NCBI RefSeq assembly: GCF_035599575.1
Contig: NZ_CP141179.1
Span: forward strand, 2,604,001 to 2,668,000
Reading direction: 5' to 3'
DNA length: 64,000 nucleotides
Source of the DNA: Roseovarius sp. Pro17
Lineage (GTDB): Bacteria > Pseudomonadota > Alphaproteobacteria > Rhodobacterales > Rhodobacteraceae
Part shown: one piece after another, positions 58,101-64,000 of the stretch
How positions within the stretch are numbered: position 1 is the first letter of the stretch
Layout: each line of letters begins with the position of its first letter
The notes under the pieces: generated by a model
Told to the model about the DNA's origin: nothing
What the model saw: only the letters and a program-made list of their open reading frames with translations
Database searches by the model: none
Position numbers and translations under genes: made by a program

Positions 58101-61100
58101 ACTGTCGGTGCGTCATTGACCGGATTGATCGCAATCTGCGTCGGCGTCAGCGCCACATCCGTGCCGCCGCCTGTCCCGCTGTTGCCGCCATCGTTGACAG
58201 TGATGGTCAGCGTGTCGTCATTGACCCGGGTGGTGCCGTCGGGGCTGTGGAAATCCGCGTCCGCAATATAGGTCAACTGAGAAAGCTGGGCGTTGACCTC
58301 GTCCACCGTGCCGGTCAGCATCAGTGTCGAGGGATCGCCGGTCGTGGCATCGCCCGTGACGCTGAGATGACCATTGGTCACATTCAGCGTGACGGTCAGA
58401 TCGCTGCCGAAGGCATCGACATCGTCGATCACATAACCGGACAGGTCAAGAACGGTGTCTTCGTTCACCATCTGGTCGCCGGGTATCGCGGTCGCAACTG
58501 GATCGTCGTTGTCGTCGGACGCCCGGAATGTGACGCTCAGTGTATCGCTGTTGTTCACGGCGTTGACAGGTGTACCATCCTCGTTCGCGGCGCCGCCGTT
58601 TGCGCCGCCTGTCAAGGTGCCACTGCCATCGCGCAGGCGGTCGTCGACGGTGACGTCAAGAGTGAAGGTGTCATTGTGGTCCACGTTGGGCAGTTCGATC
58701 TCAAGGCCGGTCAGCGCCGCCTGCACATCAGCAAGCGTTCCCTGCACGACCAGATCACCGTTGCTGTCATCACTGTCAATCAACGTCAGGCCGGTCAGGC
58801 TGCCCAGCGTTATGCCGCCCGTGCCCGACAGATCGACATTGTTGCCGCTGCTGTCCTTCAGCACGATTGTCGCCTGTATGAAATCGATCTCTCCGGCCGC
58901 TGCGTCGATGATGGCCAGATCCTCATCGGCAATGATCAGATCGTTACCGAAATTGTGGGTGAACGTGCCGAAGACATTGACCGTACTGTCGCCGTTGTTG
59001 ACGATCTCGGGCGCGTCATTGCGCCCCGCATTTACGAAAATCTCGAAAGTGGATTCACCTGCCGCCCCTTCAGGCGCATAGACATGGTCGTTGACGGAAT
59101 CGCTGACGACGAACATGAACTGATCACTGAAATTCTCGGTACCGTCATGCTCGTAGGTCACGCGACCTGCGTCGATGTCCGCTTGCGTGAAGGTCGACCC
59201 GACACCCAGCCCACCACCGTTCAGCATCAGCGTCCCGTTCGCAGGGCTGCCGGTCAACCGGTACTGGAGGGTTTCGGTGTCCGTATTGTCAGGATCGACC
59301 GTCTTCAGCAATGTGTCGTTGATCGTTCCGGTATCGCCCTCGGCAAGGTAAAGCGGGTCATTGGCTGTCGTCTGGGAAACCCCGTTGGCGTCGATGATCG
59401 TCGTATCCGGATCGGATGGACCTTGCGGAGCGATGGGGGCGTCGTTCTGCGGCGCCATCGTCAGGTCGACTGTCGCCGTCGAACTGAGGTTATTGGGCGC
59501 GGCCGCCCCGACGCCCGACTGGCTTTGCGCATCAAAGGCACTGGCGAAGGTCAGATCATCGCGCACTTCGACGTTAAATGAATCCGCAAAATTCTCGGAA
59601 CCGTCATGGATGTAGCGCAGGCCGCTCGTCTCGCCGTCCACGCTGGTGGTCAGAAGATCCGATGACAGCAGATCATCTGATGTGACCGCAACCCAGTTGG
59701 TGCCATCGAACCGCTCGAGCGTGCCGGTCGCGGGTAGCGACGTGATACGGAACATCAAATCGTCAACGCGCGCCTCACCCGAAGGTTCACCCGGCTCATT
59801 GGCGGTGTCGACATCCCTCAGGACGATTTCTGACGCAGTGATCCTGATGGTTCCACCTTCGGGGAATAGGCCAGGATCGCTGGTCGTGACTGTAGGGGCA
59901 TCGTTGGTGGGGATCGCGTTCAGGGTAAACGCGCCCGCGAACTCGGCGTCGGTTCCGACTGTGACGCTGAACTGGAATCCACCCTGATGGGTTTCGGACC
60001 CATCGTGAACGAATTGCAGATTTCCCGCGTCGATGTCAGCCTGCGTGAAGGTGTCGAAATCGCCGAGTGCGGAACCCGAGAGCAGGAGCGTCCCGTTGCC
60101 GGGGGCCGAGGTGATCCGATAGACGGTTTCAGCGGCCGGAACAACCAGTGTTCCGCCGCTGCCGTCATTGGTCTGCAAGTTATATTGCAACTCGGCCGAG
60201 GTGATCGTGGTGGTGTCGATTCCACCGGCCACGCCATCGTCTTCGGTCACTGTCACACCGGTACTGGTGGACGAGCCGACCTCGACGATGCCGGAGCGAC
60301 CGGGCGCTGCCGGTCCGGGCGGTGTGCCGATCGCTTCGTTCAATGAGAAATCAATCGTGAAGGTATGTTCCCTGATCGTGCCATCGGGATTGCGATCAGC
60401 ACCTTCGACGCCGGGGTTGTTGAAGGCGCGTTGCGTGGAGTCGCGCACGTCAAAGCGGAACGTGTCGGTGTCGCCGTCAACAAAGCTCTCGGTGCGATTG
60501 TAGTCGAGGCGACCTGAATCGATATCAGCTTGGGTAAAGCGAGCGCCCATGCCCAGCACTTCGCCGTCGAGGCGCAGTTCGCCCTTAATCGGCACCTGGG
60601 TCACGGTATAGACGATGCTTTGAATGCCGGTATCGTCATCTGTCGCCTGCAGCATCGTGTTATCGATCGAAACGGTATCGCCGCCGCCCGCAGTAATAGT
60701 GACCGATGAATTGGTTGTCAGTTCCGGGTTGTCATTGTTGGGGTTGACCGTGATGTCGATTGTCTGCGGCCCTGAACTCAGGGCGTTTGCAATACCGGCG
60801 CCACCACCCGAGTCCGTCACCTCGATGTCAAAGCTGGGGCTGGTCCCGTCAGGCTCGTTGCCATTATGCGCAAAACGCAAACGGCCATTTGCTAACTCGC
60901 TTGCGGCAAAGGTTTCGCCGCCCGAAAGCGCTTCGCCGGCGTCGAGGCGTCCGTTACCGTTCGCATCCCAGAAAAGCGTGCCTTCGCCATCATTATTGAT
61001 GTTCGTGATGGTGATTTGAGACGCAGCAATCGTATCATCCACGTCGGAAATCGTCAGGCTGCCCCCGATATCGGCAGCCGCAGTGACGGTACCCGGATTA

Positions 61101-62617
61101 CCGAACTCGTCCTCATTCCCCTCGCCCTCGAATACCTCCGGGCTTCCGCCAATGGAAGGCGCATCATTCACCGGCTGCAGATTGACCGTGACGTTTGCCG
61201 GGCCGATATCGCCGCTGCCGCCGCCGTCGTTGATCGTGACCGCAAAGACATCGGTATCGCCGGGCGATACGTTGGTCCCGTCATGGACATAGGTCAGGTT
61301 TCCGTCCCGGACATCCTGCAGCGAGAACGTGCTGCCCGCCAGAAGCGCCTGCCCGTTGAGTCGCAGGGTGCCCTGGGTTGGCATGTTGCTTGCGTCGACC
61401 TTGAAAACGAGCTGCTTGGCAAGCTGCGGGTCCGTGTTCAGGAGGGGATCGACGTCGGGATCAAAGACGCCGAAAGCGGCTTCGGTGATCGTCGTGGTTC
61501 CGCCCTCGTCCGCGGAGATAGCGGTTGGCGTCAAGGTGGGTGCGTCGTTGATTGCGGAGACATTGATGGCCACGCTGTCGCTGCTGAACGTGCTGCCATC
61601 ATCGGCAGTGACCGTCAGGGTGTCGGAGCCGTTGTAGTCAGCTATCGCCCGGTAGGTCATCCCCAACAGCGCATTGTTGATATCCGCCGCATCACCAGTG
61701 ACCGAGACCGCGCCGCTCCCGTCGCCGGTCACGGTCAGGCCGGTTGTCTGCGCAAGCGTGATCGTTCCGTTGCCAACGTCCAGCGTTACGGTCAGTGTGT
61801 CACCATCTGCGTCCGCGACAGACACGCTGCTGATTGTCAGGTCAGCGTCCTCCGACCCGTTCAGCACATTGTTAGGCGCCGTCACCTCAGGCACGGCCAA
61901 AAGGCCGCCGTATCCTTCGGCACTCAGGGCCGCGGCTTCGATGCCGCCGGTGTTGACCTCCAGAATCCAGTCACCTCCGAGATCCGCGGCGCCGGTCGCA
62001 TCGCTCGAGGCCGCGACATCGGCACCGGTCGCCCTGGCGAATGCGGCAATGGCTGCATCATCCTGACCGAAATCACAGCCATAGATCAGGATGTCCGCAT
62101 CATCGGACAGCGCAGCACCGATCGTCGCAAGCTCATCAGCATGGCCACCATCGATGCTGGCGGCATCCAGCGTCGCATCGCCCAGCCTTATCTGATCACT
62201 CTCACCGTGGGACAAAATATGGATGGCATCAATTCCAGTGCGGCCCTCAAGCACCGAGGCAATCTGCTCGACGCCGTCGGACCCCGCATCCAGCACCACC
62301 ACTTCGGCCCCATCTGGAATGGCCGAAATCAGACCCTCTGAATCGTCCACGCTGGAATCGACGAAATAGATCTCCGAGCGATCGGCGGGCGGGACGACCA
62401 TGGCTGATGCGGCCGCTTCGATATTTTCGGCAGTAGCTGTCGGCTCGGACGCGTCATCAGATGCGTGATCGACAGCCGCGTCGACGGCCTCGGCGCCAAT
62501 CGCGCCATCGAACATGATCCGCTCTTCCAGAGCCATGAAATCCGGTTCGGTGATGTTTTCCGCGTCATCCGGACCTATGTCTTCGGCGGTTAGCCCACGC
62601 TCGAAACCATCTTTCAT
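49175..62617 (-). CDS. giant LEPR-XLL/DUF4347 cadherin- and Ig-repeat surface protein, type I secretion substrate
   Basis: A 4,480-residue acidic protein. AAAGGTTGACCT precedes ATG 62617. A LEPR-XLL-type motif, ALEERIMFDGA, lies near residue 29; a DUF4347 domain follows at about 80-235 (IYFVDSSVDDSEGLISAIPD, HILSHGESDQIRLGD, ILIYGCDFGQ). Then come many cadherin/VCBS-like modules with DxDGD calcium motifs, and at residues about 2,507-4,111 an almost perfect array of He_PIG plus VCBS units. The C-terminal part carries a Gly10-type run and ends EASRLIQAVARVTT, a probable secretion signal. No RTX nonapeptides seen. It is a long calcium-stiffened adhesin by family; its target is unknown. Confidence 0.93.
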   Translation of the reverse strand: MKDGFERGLTAEDIGPDDAENITEPDFMALEERIMFDGAIGAEAVDAAVDHASDDASEPTATAENIEAAASAMVVPPADRSEIYFVDSSVDDSEGLISAIPDGAEVVVLDAGSDGVEQIASVLEGRTGIDAIHILSHGESDQIRLGDATLDAASIDGGHADELATIGAALSDDADILIYGCDFGQDDAAIAAFARATGADVAASSDATGAADLGGDWILEVNTGGIEAAALSAEGYGGLLAVPEVTAPNNVLNGSEDADLTISSVSVADADGDTLTVTLDVGNGTITLAQTTGLTVTGDGSGAVSVTGDAADINNALLGMTYRAIADYNGSDTLTVTADDGSTFSSDSVAINVSAINDAPTLTPTAISADEGGTTTITEAAFGVFDPDVDPLLNTDPQLAKQLVFKVDASNMPTQGTLRLNGQALLAGSTFSLQDVRDGNLTYVHDGTNVSPGDTDVFAVTINDGGGSGDIGPANVTVNLQPVNDAPSIGGSPEVFEGEGNEDEFGNPGTVTAAADIGGSLTISDVDDTIAASQITITNINNDGEGTLFWDANGNGRLDAGEALSGGETFAASELANGRLRFAHNGNEPDGTSPSFDIEVTDSGGGAGIANALSSGPQTIDITVNPNNDNPELTTNSSVTITAGGGDTVSIDNTMLQATDDDTGIQSIVYTVTQVPIKGELRLDGEVLGMGARFTQADIDSGRLDYNRTESFVDGDTDTFRFDVRDSTQRAFNNPGVEGADRNPDGTIREHTFTIDFSLNEAIGTPPGPAAPGRSGIVEVGSSTSTGVTVTEDDGVAGGIDTTTITSAELQYNLQTNDGSGGTLVVPAAETVYRITSAPGNGTLLLSGSALGDFDTFTQADIDAGNLQFVHDGSETHQGGFQFSVTVGTDAEFAGAFTLNAIPTNDAPTVTTSDPGLFPEGGTIRITASEIVLRDVDTANEPGEPSGEARVDDLMFRITSLPATGTLERFDGTNWVAVTSDDLLSSDLLTTSVDGETSGLRYIHDGSENFADSFNVEVRDDLTFASAFDAQSQSGVGAAAPNNLSSTATVDLTMAPQNDAPIAPQGPSDPDTTIIDANGVSQTTANDPLYLAEGDTGTINDTLLKTVDPDNTDTETLQYRLTGSPANGTLMLNGGGLGVGSTFTQADIDAGRVTYEHDGTENFSDQFMFVVSDSVNDHVYAPEGAAGESTFEIFVNAGRNDAPEIVNNGDSTVNVFGTFTHNFGNDLIIADEDLAIIDAAAGEIDFIQATIVLKDSSGNNVDLSGTGGITLGSLTGLTLIDSDDSNGDLVVQGTLADVQAALTGLEIELPNVDHNDTFTLDVTVDDRLRDGSGTLTGGANGGAANEDGTPVNAVNNSDTLSVTFRASDDNDDPVATAIPGDQMVNEDTVLDLSGYVIDDVDAFGSDLTVTLNVTNGHLSVTGDATTGDPSTLMLTGTVDEVNAQLSQLTYIADADFHSPDGTTRVNDDTLTITVNDGGNSGTGGGTDVALTPTQIAINPVNDAPTVTVPGTQTMSSGVSITIGGVDAPVVGDPQDANNLPFNDVQQLTVRVPAGTGTLTGSGASGLPDLSPLTPHETTFVGTLAELNAELDGLTFTPTDPNADSTVTVEVEIDDLANGGVALPNGVGLALTASDNFDIQISGVNDAPEIRTLTDQTVLEDTSLTYSSGNGNAFTIFDSDQFGADMVATVSVNYGVVTAASGSGATLTGDGSTTLTITGTQSEINAALDGLVYAPDADFHTDGTGISDTITVTIDDLGNTGTGGPLSDSQTAAINITPVNDRPIASGGPVDVTASGEDQTGTSQTLSGLLSGNYSDATDDQTPTGGDTSTPLSFVAIVGSTGYDPAQGTWQVSDGSGGWIDVPASGLNVGNALIVEASRDIRFVPASDFHGTPGTLDVRLADGDSIDTITASTGAGDLKDLSTEGGTGQTGRWSAGSVTIQTTVTPENDAPTGSDTTLAAIDEDNITPSGDTVSNLFTGGYDDSTDDQTSIPGGGDTSTPLGGIAIISSAANAATEGTWQYRQDGAVGWTDVPQGAGDDTSATLLSNNAELRFVPVGDFNGTPGELIVRVADAPQSYSASTNISGVVGDDSSRDTDIWSALINLNTSVTPRNDAPVIGGTGASVTVSESSDPNGGTTPQQLVTGATVSDLDIATTAGLGQFGAGTITVSMDGGGQSFDQLTITNSGLAGIASVSGGSNGADLVVTLATTASTSQVEAIVEALRYNSNSDTFGGTRNITITLSDGNNDNGGGNDAGGPTALTDSLSASVTITEVNDPPAGADNTVSTLEDTAFVFGAGDFNFTQPGGETDVMDGVRIDTLPATGTLALNGIPVSVGDIIPQGDITGGNLTYTPALDANGTGLASFTFSVRDDRGGFDTTPKTMTVDVTPVNDAPSASPSQNFTVGEDDGTQTVTGFMQSIEEGGAADEDGQVVSFSIKSVSDGINFSAAQLFDTLPVFTTASGAGNTLVFAPSDILAHGESETVTVTVGVTDDGGTANGGIDTGADQTFTITITGANDQPVVDTPLPDQSDNDSDTISVDVSGNFSDPDGSDTLSFSATGLPPGLSIDPGTGVISGTIDADASVSGPYTVTVTADDGHGLPNSSQSDSFVWTVGNPAPVAVDDIDSTDEDTAISRDAASGVLPNDSDPDGDALAVSQVDGAAGNVGAAVAGSSGGLFTINADGSYDFDPNGEYESLAPGESATSSVSYEVSDGEGGFDTATLTITITGANDQPVVDTPLPDQSDNDSDTISVDVSGNFSDPDGSDTLSFSATGLPPGLSIDPGTGVISGTIDADASVSGPYTVTVTADDGHGLPNSSQSDSFVWTVGNPAPVAVDDIDSTDEDTAISRDAASGVLPNDSDPDGDALAVSQVDGAAGNVGAAVAGSSGGLFTINADGSYDFDPNGEYESLAPGESATSSVSYEVSDGEGGFDTATLTITITGANDQPVVDTPLPDQSDNDSDTISVDVSGNFSDPDGSDTLSFSATGLPPGLSIDPGTGVISGTIDADASVSGPYTVTVTADDGHGLPNSSQSDSFVWTVGNPAPVAVDDIDSTDEDTAISRDAASGVLPNDSDPDGDALAVSQVDGAAGNVGAAVAGSSGGLFTINADGSYDFDPNGEYESLAPGESATSSVSYEVSDGEGGFDTATLTITITGANDQPVVDTPLPDQSDNDSDTISVDVSGNFSDPDGSDTLSFSATGLPPGLSIDPGTGVISGTIDADASVSGPYTVTVTADDGHGLPNSSQSDSFVWTVGNPAPVAVDDIDSTDEDTAISRDAASGVLPNDSDPDGDALAVSQVDGAAGNVGAAVAGSSGGLFTINADGSYDFDPNGEYESLAPGESATSSVSYEVSDGEGGFDTATLTITITGANDQPVVDTPLPDQSDNDSDTISVDVSGNFSDPDGSDTLSFSATGLPPGLSIDPGTGVISGTIDADASVSGPYTVTVTADDGHGLPNSSQSDSFVWTVGNPAPVAVDDIDSTDEDTAISRDAASGVLPNDSDPDGDALAVSQVDGAAGNVGAAVAGSSGGLFTINADGSYDFDPNGEYESLAPGESATSSVSYEVSDGEGGFDTATLTITITGANDQPVVDTPLPDQSDNDSDTISVDVSGNFSDPDGSDTLSFSATGLPPGLSIDPGTGVISGTIDADASVSGPYTVTVTADDGHGLPNSSQSDSFVWTVGNPAPVAVDDIDSTDEDTAISRDAASGVLPNDSDPDGDALAVSQVDGAAGNVGAAVAGSSGGLFTINADGSYDFDPNGEYESLAPGESATSSVSYEVSDGEGGFDTATLTITITGANDQPVVDTPLPDQSDNDSDTISVDVSGNFSDPDGSDTLSFSATGLPPGLSIDPGTGVISGTIDADASVSGPYTVTVTADDGHGLPNSSQSDSFVWTVGNPAPVAVDDIDSTDEDTAISRDAASGVLPNDSDPDGDALAVSQVDGAAGNVGAAVAGSSGGLFTINADGSYDFDPNGEYESLAPGESATSSVSYEVSDGEGGFDTATLTITITGANDQPVVDTPLPDQSDNDSDTISVDVSGNFSDPDGSDTLSFSATGLPPGLSIDPGTGVISGTIDADASVSGPYTVTVTADDGHGLPNSSQSDSFVWTVGNPAPVAVDDAYVVDEDRTLTVPGPGVLGNDADADGDTLSVAVATGPSNGSLTLNPDGSFIYVPNRNFNGTDSFTYTVTDADGATDTATVTIIVNPVGEFSGNVERPVDDERTEIDGLPLAGIYADPIVDLVAGQESDLFSTPALMSDINTGLGVDHPILTAVNAIQSLDGTPLLAAEARSGVETIFAQGVVATAVDGVGFAPIFADGVFAMRDFNDRLERLSEEGQRIHLADVTTPRGDRLQIAANVSDGGRVVLHGFAQNAAGLPLAIETIEVIDSHGVSVEFGGGGGGGGGGDGDGGAVLAIDTWRDRSSIEFGLSNGHTVSIEIDLPRTDNVPGIGLNVREVLDTTFTAQTEKLVFASDAEASRLIQAVARVTT
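49411..49457. repeat. hexanucleotide microsatellite encoding a poly-Gly run
   Basis: About five CCACCG units preceded by CCATCG variants. They encode the glycine run near residue 4,390 of the giant protein. Whole-unit slippage would change length by two residues without breaking the frame. Confidence 0.8.
50284..55098. repeat. 639-bp tandem repeat array, about 7.5 copies
   Basis: The anchor CATCCACCGCCACCGGCG occurs at 50284, 50923 and every 639 bp after; each full unit encodes 213 residues: a He_PIG-type Ig module (from TGANDQPVVDTPLPDQ) and a VCBS-type module (IDSTDEDTAISRDAASGV). Eight Ig modules and seven VCBS modules are present. Off-frame translations of successive copies are identical, so the DNA copies are nearly or fully identical. 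Flanking modules of the same kind differ. Confidence 0.95.
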
Positions 62618-62634
62618 AGGTCAACCTTTTCGCT

Positions 62635-62682
62635 AAATATTGCGGTCATGCACATCTTGCCGTCCACTTATTGCGCAATATT
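62635..62682. promoter_or_regulatory. palindromic region upstream of the giant gene
   Basis: TATTGCGCAATA (62669-62680) is a perfect 12-bp palindrome, and AATATTGCG (62636-62644) forms an inverted repeat with CGCAATATT (62674-62682). It lies 20-65 bp before the ATG in a 336-bp gene-free gap (62,618-62,953). It may be an operator or a leader hairpin of the adhesin gene. Confidence 0.55.
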
Positions 62683-62953
62683 CCGATACATTGCCATAGT
62701 GTAAAACACAATCTAAAGATGATCGCACGAAACACGGCGTCATAGGTCGCGCTTGTCTCATGTCATTCGCTGAAAATATGCTCAGCAGACCCTGTTGGGG
62801 GCGTGTTCAAGGAGGCGGTCACCCTCATGCGACCTTTGATAGAACTGTTAACGCGGAAGACTGATTCTGGTCCACCTACCCGGCGGGACAAACGCACTGA
62901 AAGCTATCTATGTCGCACAAATGCCACTGCCACTCACGCCGCGCGCTGCAACG

Positions 62954-64000
62954 TCATAAATCAGCCTCGCGTATCAACACGCGAGCGACGCGGCGAAAGG
63001 TTCTGAGAGCAAAGGACTCCGGCTTGGTTCGCAGGACCACCACGCCGGGCTGGATTGTGTCGAGCCCGGAAGCCGCCGAAAGCGCGCCGGAAACCTTTGC
63101 ATCGAGCGGATACCAGACACCCTTCGGGCGACTCACATCCGGATCGCCGTCAAGGACCGGAATTTCACCTCCATTGAGCGCCGAGAGATAGCCATCGGGC
63201 AAACGGGTAACGCTGAAATCCGCCACCGAGATATCTTGTAGCGGGAACTTCGGTATGCGCAATTCATCCGCAATGAACTTACCGGCCCTCTCATGATCGA
63301 TGCGCATCAGATCGCCCTCCCGGATGAAGCCGCGGACAATAAAACCACCGGGATTGACGATACGGCCGAGAAATCGCTTTCGCCCGAACCATGTGCCCGG
63401 CTCCCGGTCTGGAATGAGGTCGCGCAGGATGCCGTCCAGTGGCGCGCGCACCTGCAGCTCCGACTGCCGGTCCTTCAGCGCGGACATGGCTTCGCGCTCC
63501 TGTTCGATTTGCCGTTCGATAATTACCCGTGACGCACGCTCTACCGCATCACCGGCACCAGCCCGCAGACGGGCTTCGTTCAGGGCAATCCGCTGTTGCG
63601 CTTGCAGAATCGTCATTGGCAGTTCGGGATCCTCGAACGAGAACAGCAGATCACCAGAGCGCACCGCCTGCCCATCGGTCACAAAGACCTCCTTCAGGCG
63701 ACCATCGATCGACGAATAGATCGCCTGCTGGCGGGCCTCATCCAATACCGCAGGCACCTGTATGCGTCCTGACATCGGAATGACAGCAAGCGCACCGAGA
63801 AGTGTCACGACTACAAACGTGCACCAGCTACGGAGGGACCAAAGAATTCGCTCGCGCATATCAATCCAGACCTTAATTTCGCGCAGCACCGGCGTTGCGA
63901 TGAAGAACATGATTTCCGCAAGGAAAAGGATAATTCCCAGCGCCTTGAATGTCAGGGCGTATACAATCAGCGCGATCGACAGGAACAGGAAGAACCGATA
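62954..64000 (-). CDS. HlyD-type adaptor with N-terminal membrane domain, truncated by window edge
   Basis: The frame stays open to base 64000 (YRFFLFLSIALIVYALTFKA then LGIILFLAEI), so the ATG at 63910 is internal and the start lies outside. Membrane segments come first, then another helix (WCTFVVVTLLGALAVIPMSG), the first lipoyl half (AIYSSIDGRLKEVFVTDGQA), a coiled coil (REAMSALKDRQSELQ) and the second lipoyl half (VRAPLDGILRDLIP). The upstream membrane part fits the peptidase-M50-like/HlyD fusions that accompany LEPR-XLL proteins. It is the inner-membrane-to-channel link of the secretion system. Confidence 0.85.
   Translation of the reverse strand, partial: YRFFLFLSIALIVYALTFKALGIILFLAEIMFFIATPVLREIKVWIDMRERILWSLRSWCTFVVVTLLGALAVIPMSGRIQVPAVLDEARQQAIYSSIDGRLKEVFVTDGQAVRSGDLLFSFEDPELPMTILQAQQRIALNEARLRAGAGDAVERASRVIIERQIEQEREAMSALKDRQSELQVRAPLDGILRDLIPDREPGTWFGRKRFLGRIVNPGGFIVRGFIREGDLMRIDHERAGKFIADELRIPKFPLQDISVADFSVTRLPDGYLSALNGGEIPVLDGDPDVSRPKGVWYPLDAKVSGALSAASGLDTIQPGVVVLRTKPESFALRTFRRVARVLIREADL

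Overview
The window reads as a high-GC alphaproteobacterial chromosome, most likely a marine member of the Rhodobacteraceae (Roseobacter group). The reasons are a TakP-like TRAP transporter, COQ9 placed divergently from an rpsU remnant, short ATGA gene junctions, and marine-type secreted families (YHYH, LEPR-XLL/DUF4347). No rRNA genes, intact tRNA genes or CRISPR arrays were seen.

Left part (1-25.45 kb), ordinary chromosome: the end of an RND efflux pump; a leftward operon of COQ9, a quinone oxidoreductase, a BNR-repeat protein and a small membrane protein; a small AT-richer islet with a decayed rpsU, an orphan winged-helix gene and a candidate structured RNA; a leftward dctQ-dctM-dctP TRAP operon; a deacylase-like zinc enzyme, a universal stress protein and a sodium:alanine-type symporter; a Liv/Urt-type ABC importer (Tat-exported binding protein, two permeases, two ATPases) preceded by a paralogue of the binding protein with no export signal; then an epimerase and sugar transferase pair, gpsA and a polysaccharide-export lipoprotein.

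At 25,527-25,580 there is the 3-prime 54 nt of a tRNA-Leu(UAG) on the minus strand without its 5-prime half. This is what one end of an element integrated in a tRNA gene leaves behind, and the character of the sequence changes there. From this point to the end it is a mosaic: an IS21-type remnant that cut a YHYH-protein gene, an intact second YHYH gene facing a MarR regulator, a secreted lectin-like protein, an RND pump with its adaptor, a cytochrome b561 tail, an EF-hand protein, two adjacent two-component systems, a run of secreted or periplasmic genes (four-cysteine protein, 61-residue protein, di-heme cytochrome, patatin-like lipoprotein), an ABC-permease fragment, an M23 peptidase, a complete IS3-family element, and remnants of a serine recombinase and of HsdM.

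The last 16 kb (47.6-64 kb, leftward) is a type I secretion locus: a HlyD-type adaptor running off the window, a 4,480-residue LEPR-XLL/DUF4347 cadherin/Ig-repeat protein, and a TolC-family lipoprotein. The giant gene holds a nearly perfect array of 639-bp repeats (about 7.5 copies). It probably makes a long surface adhesin whose length can change by recombination.
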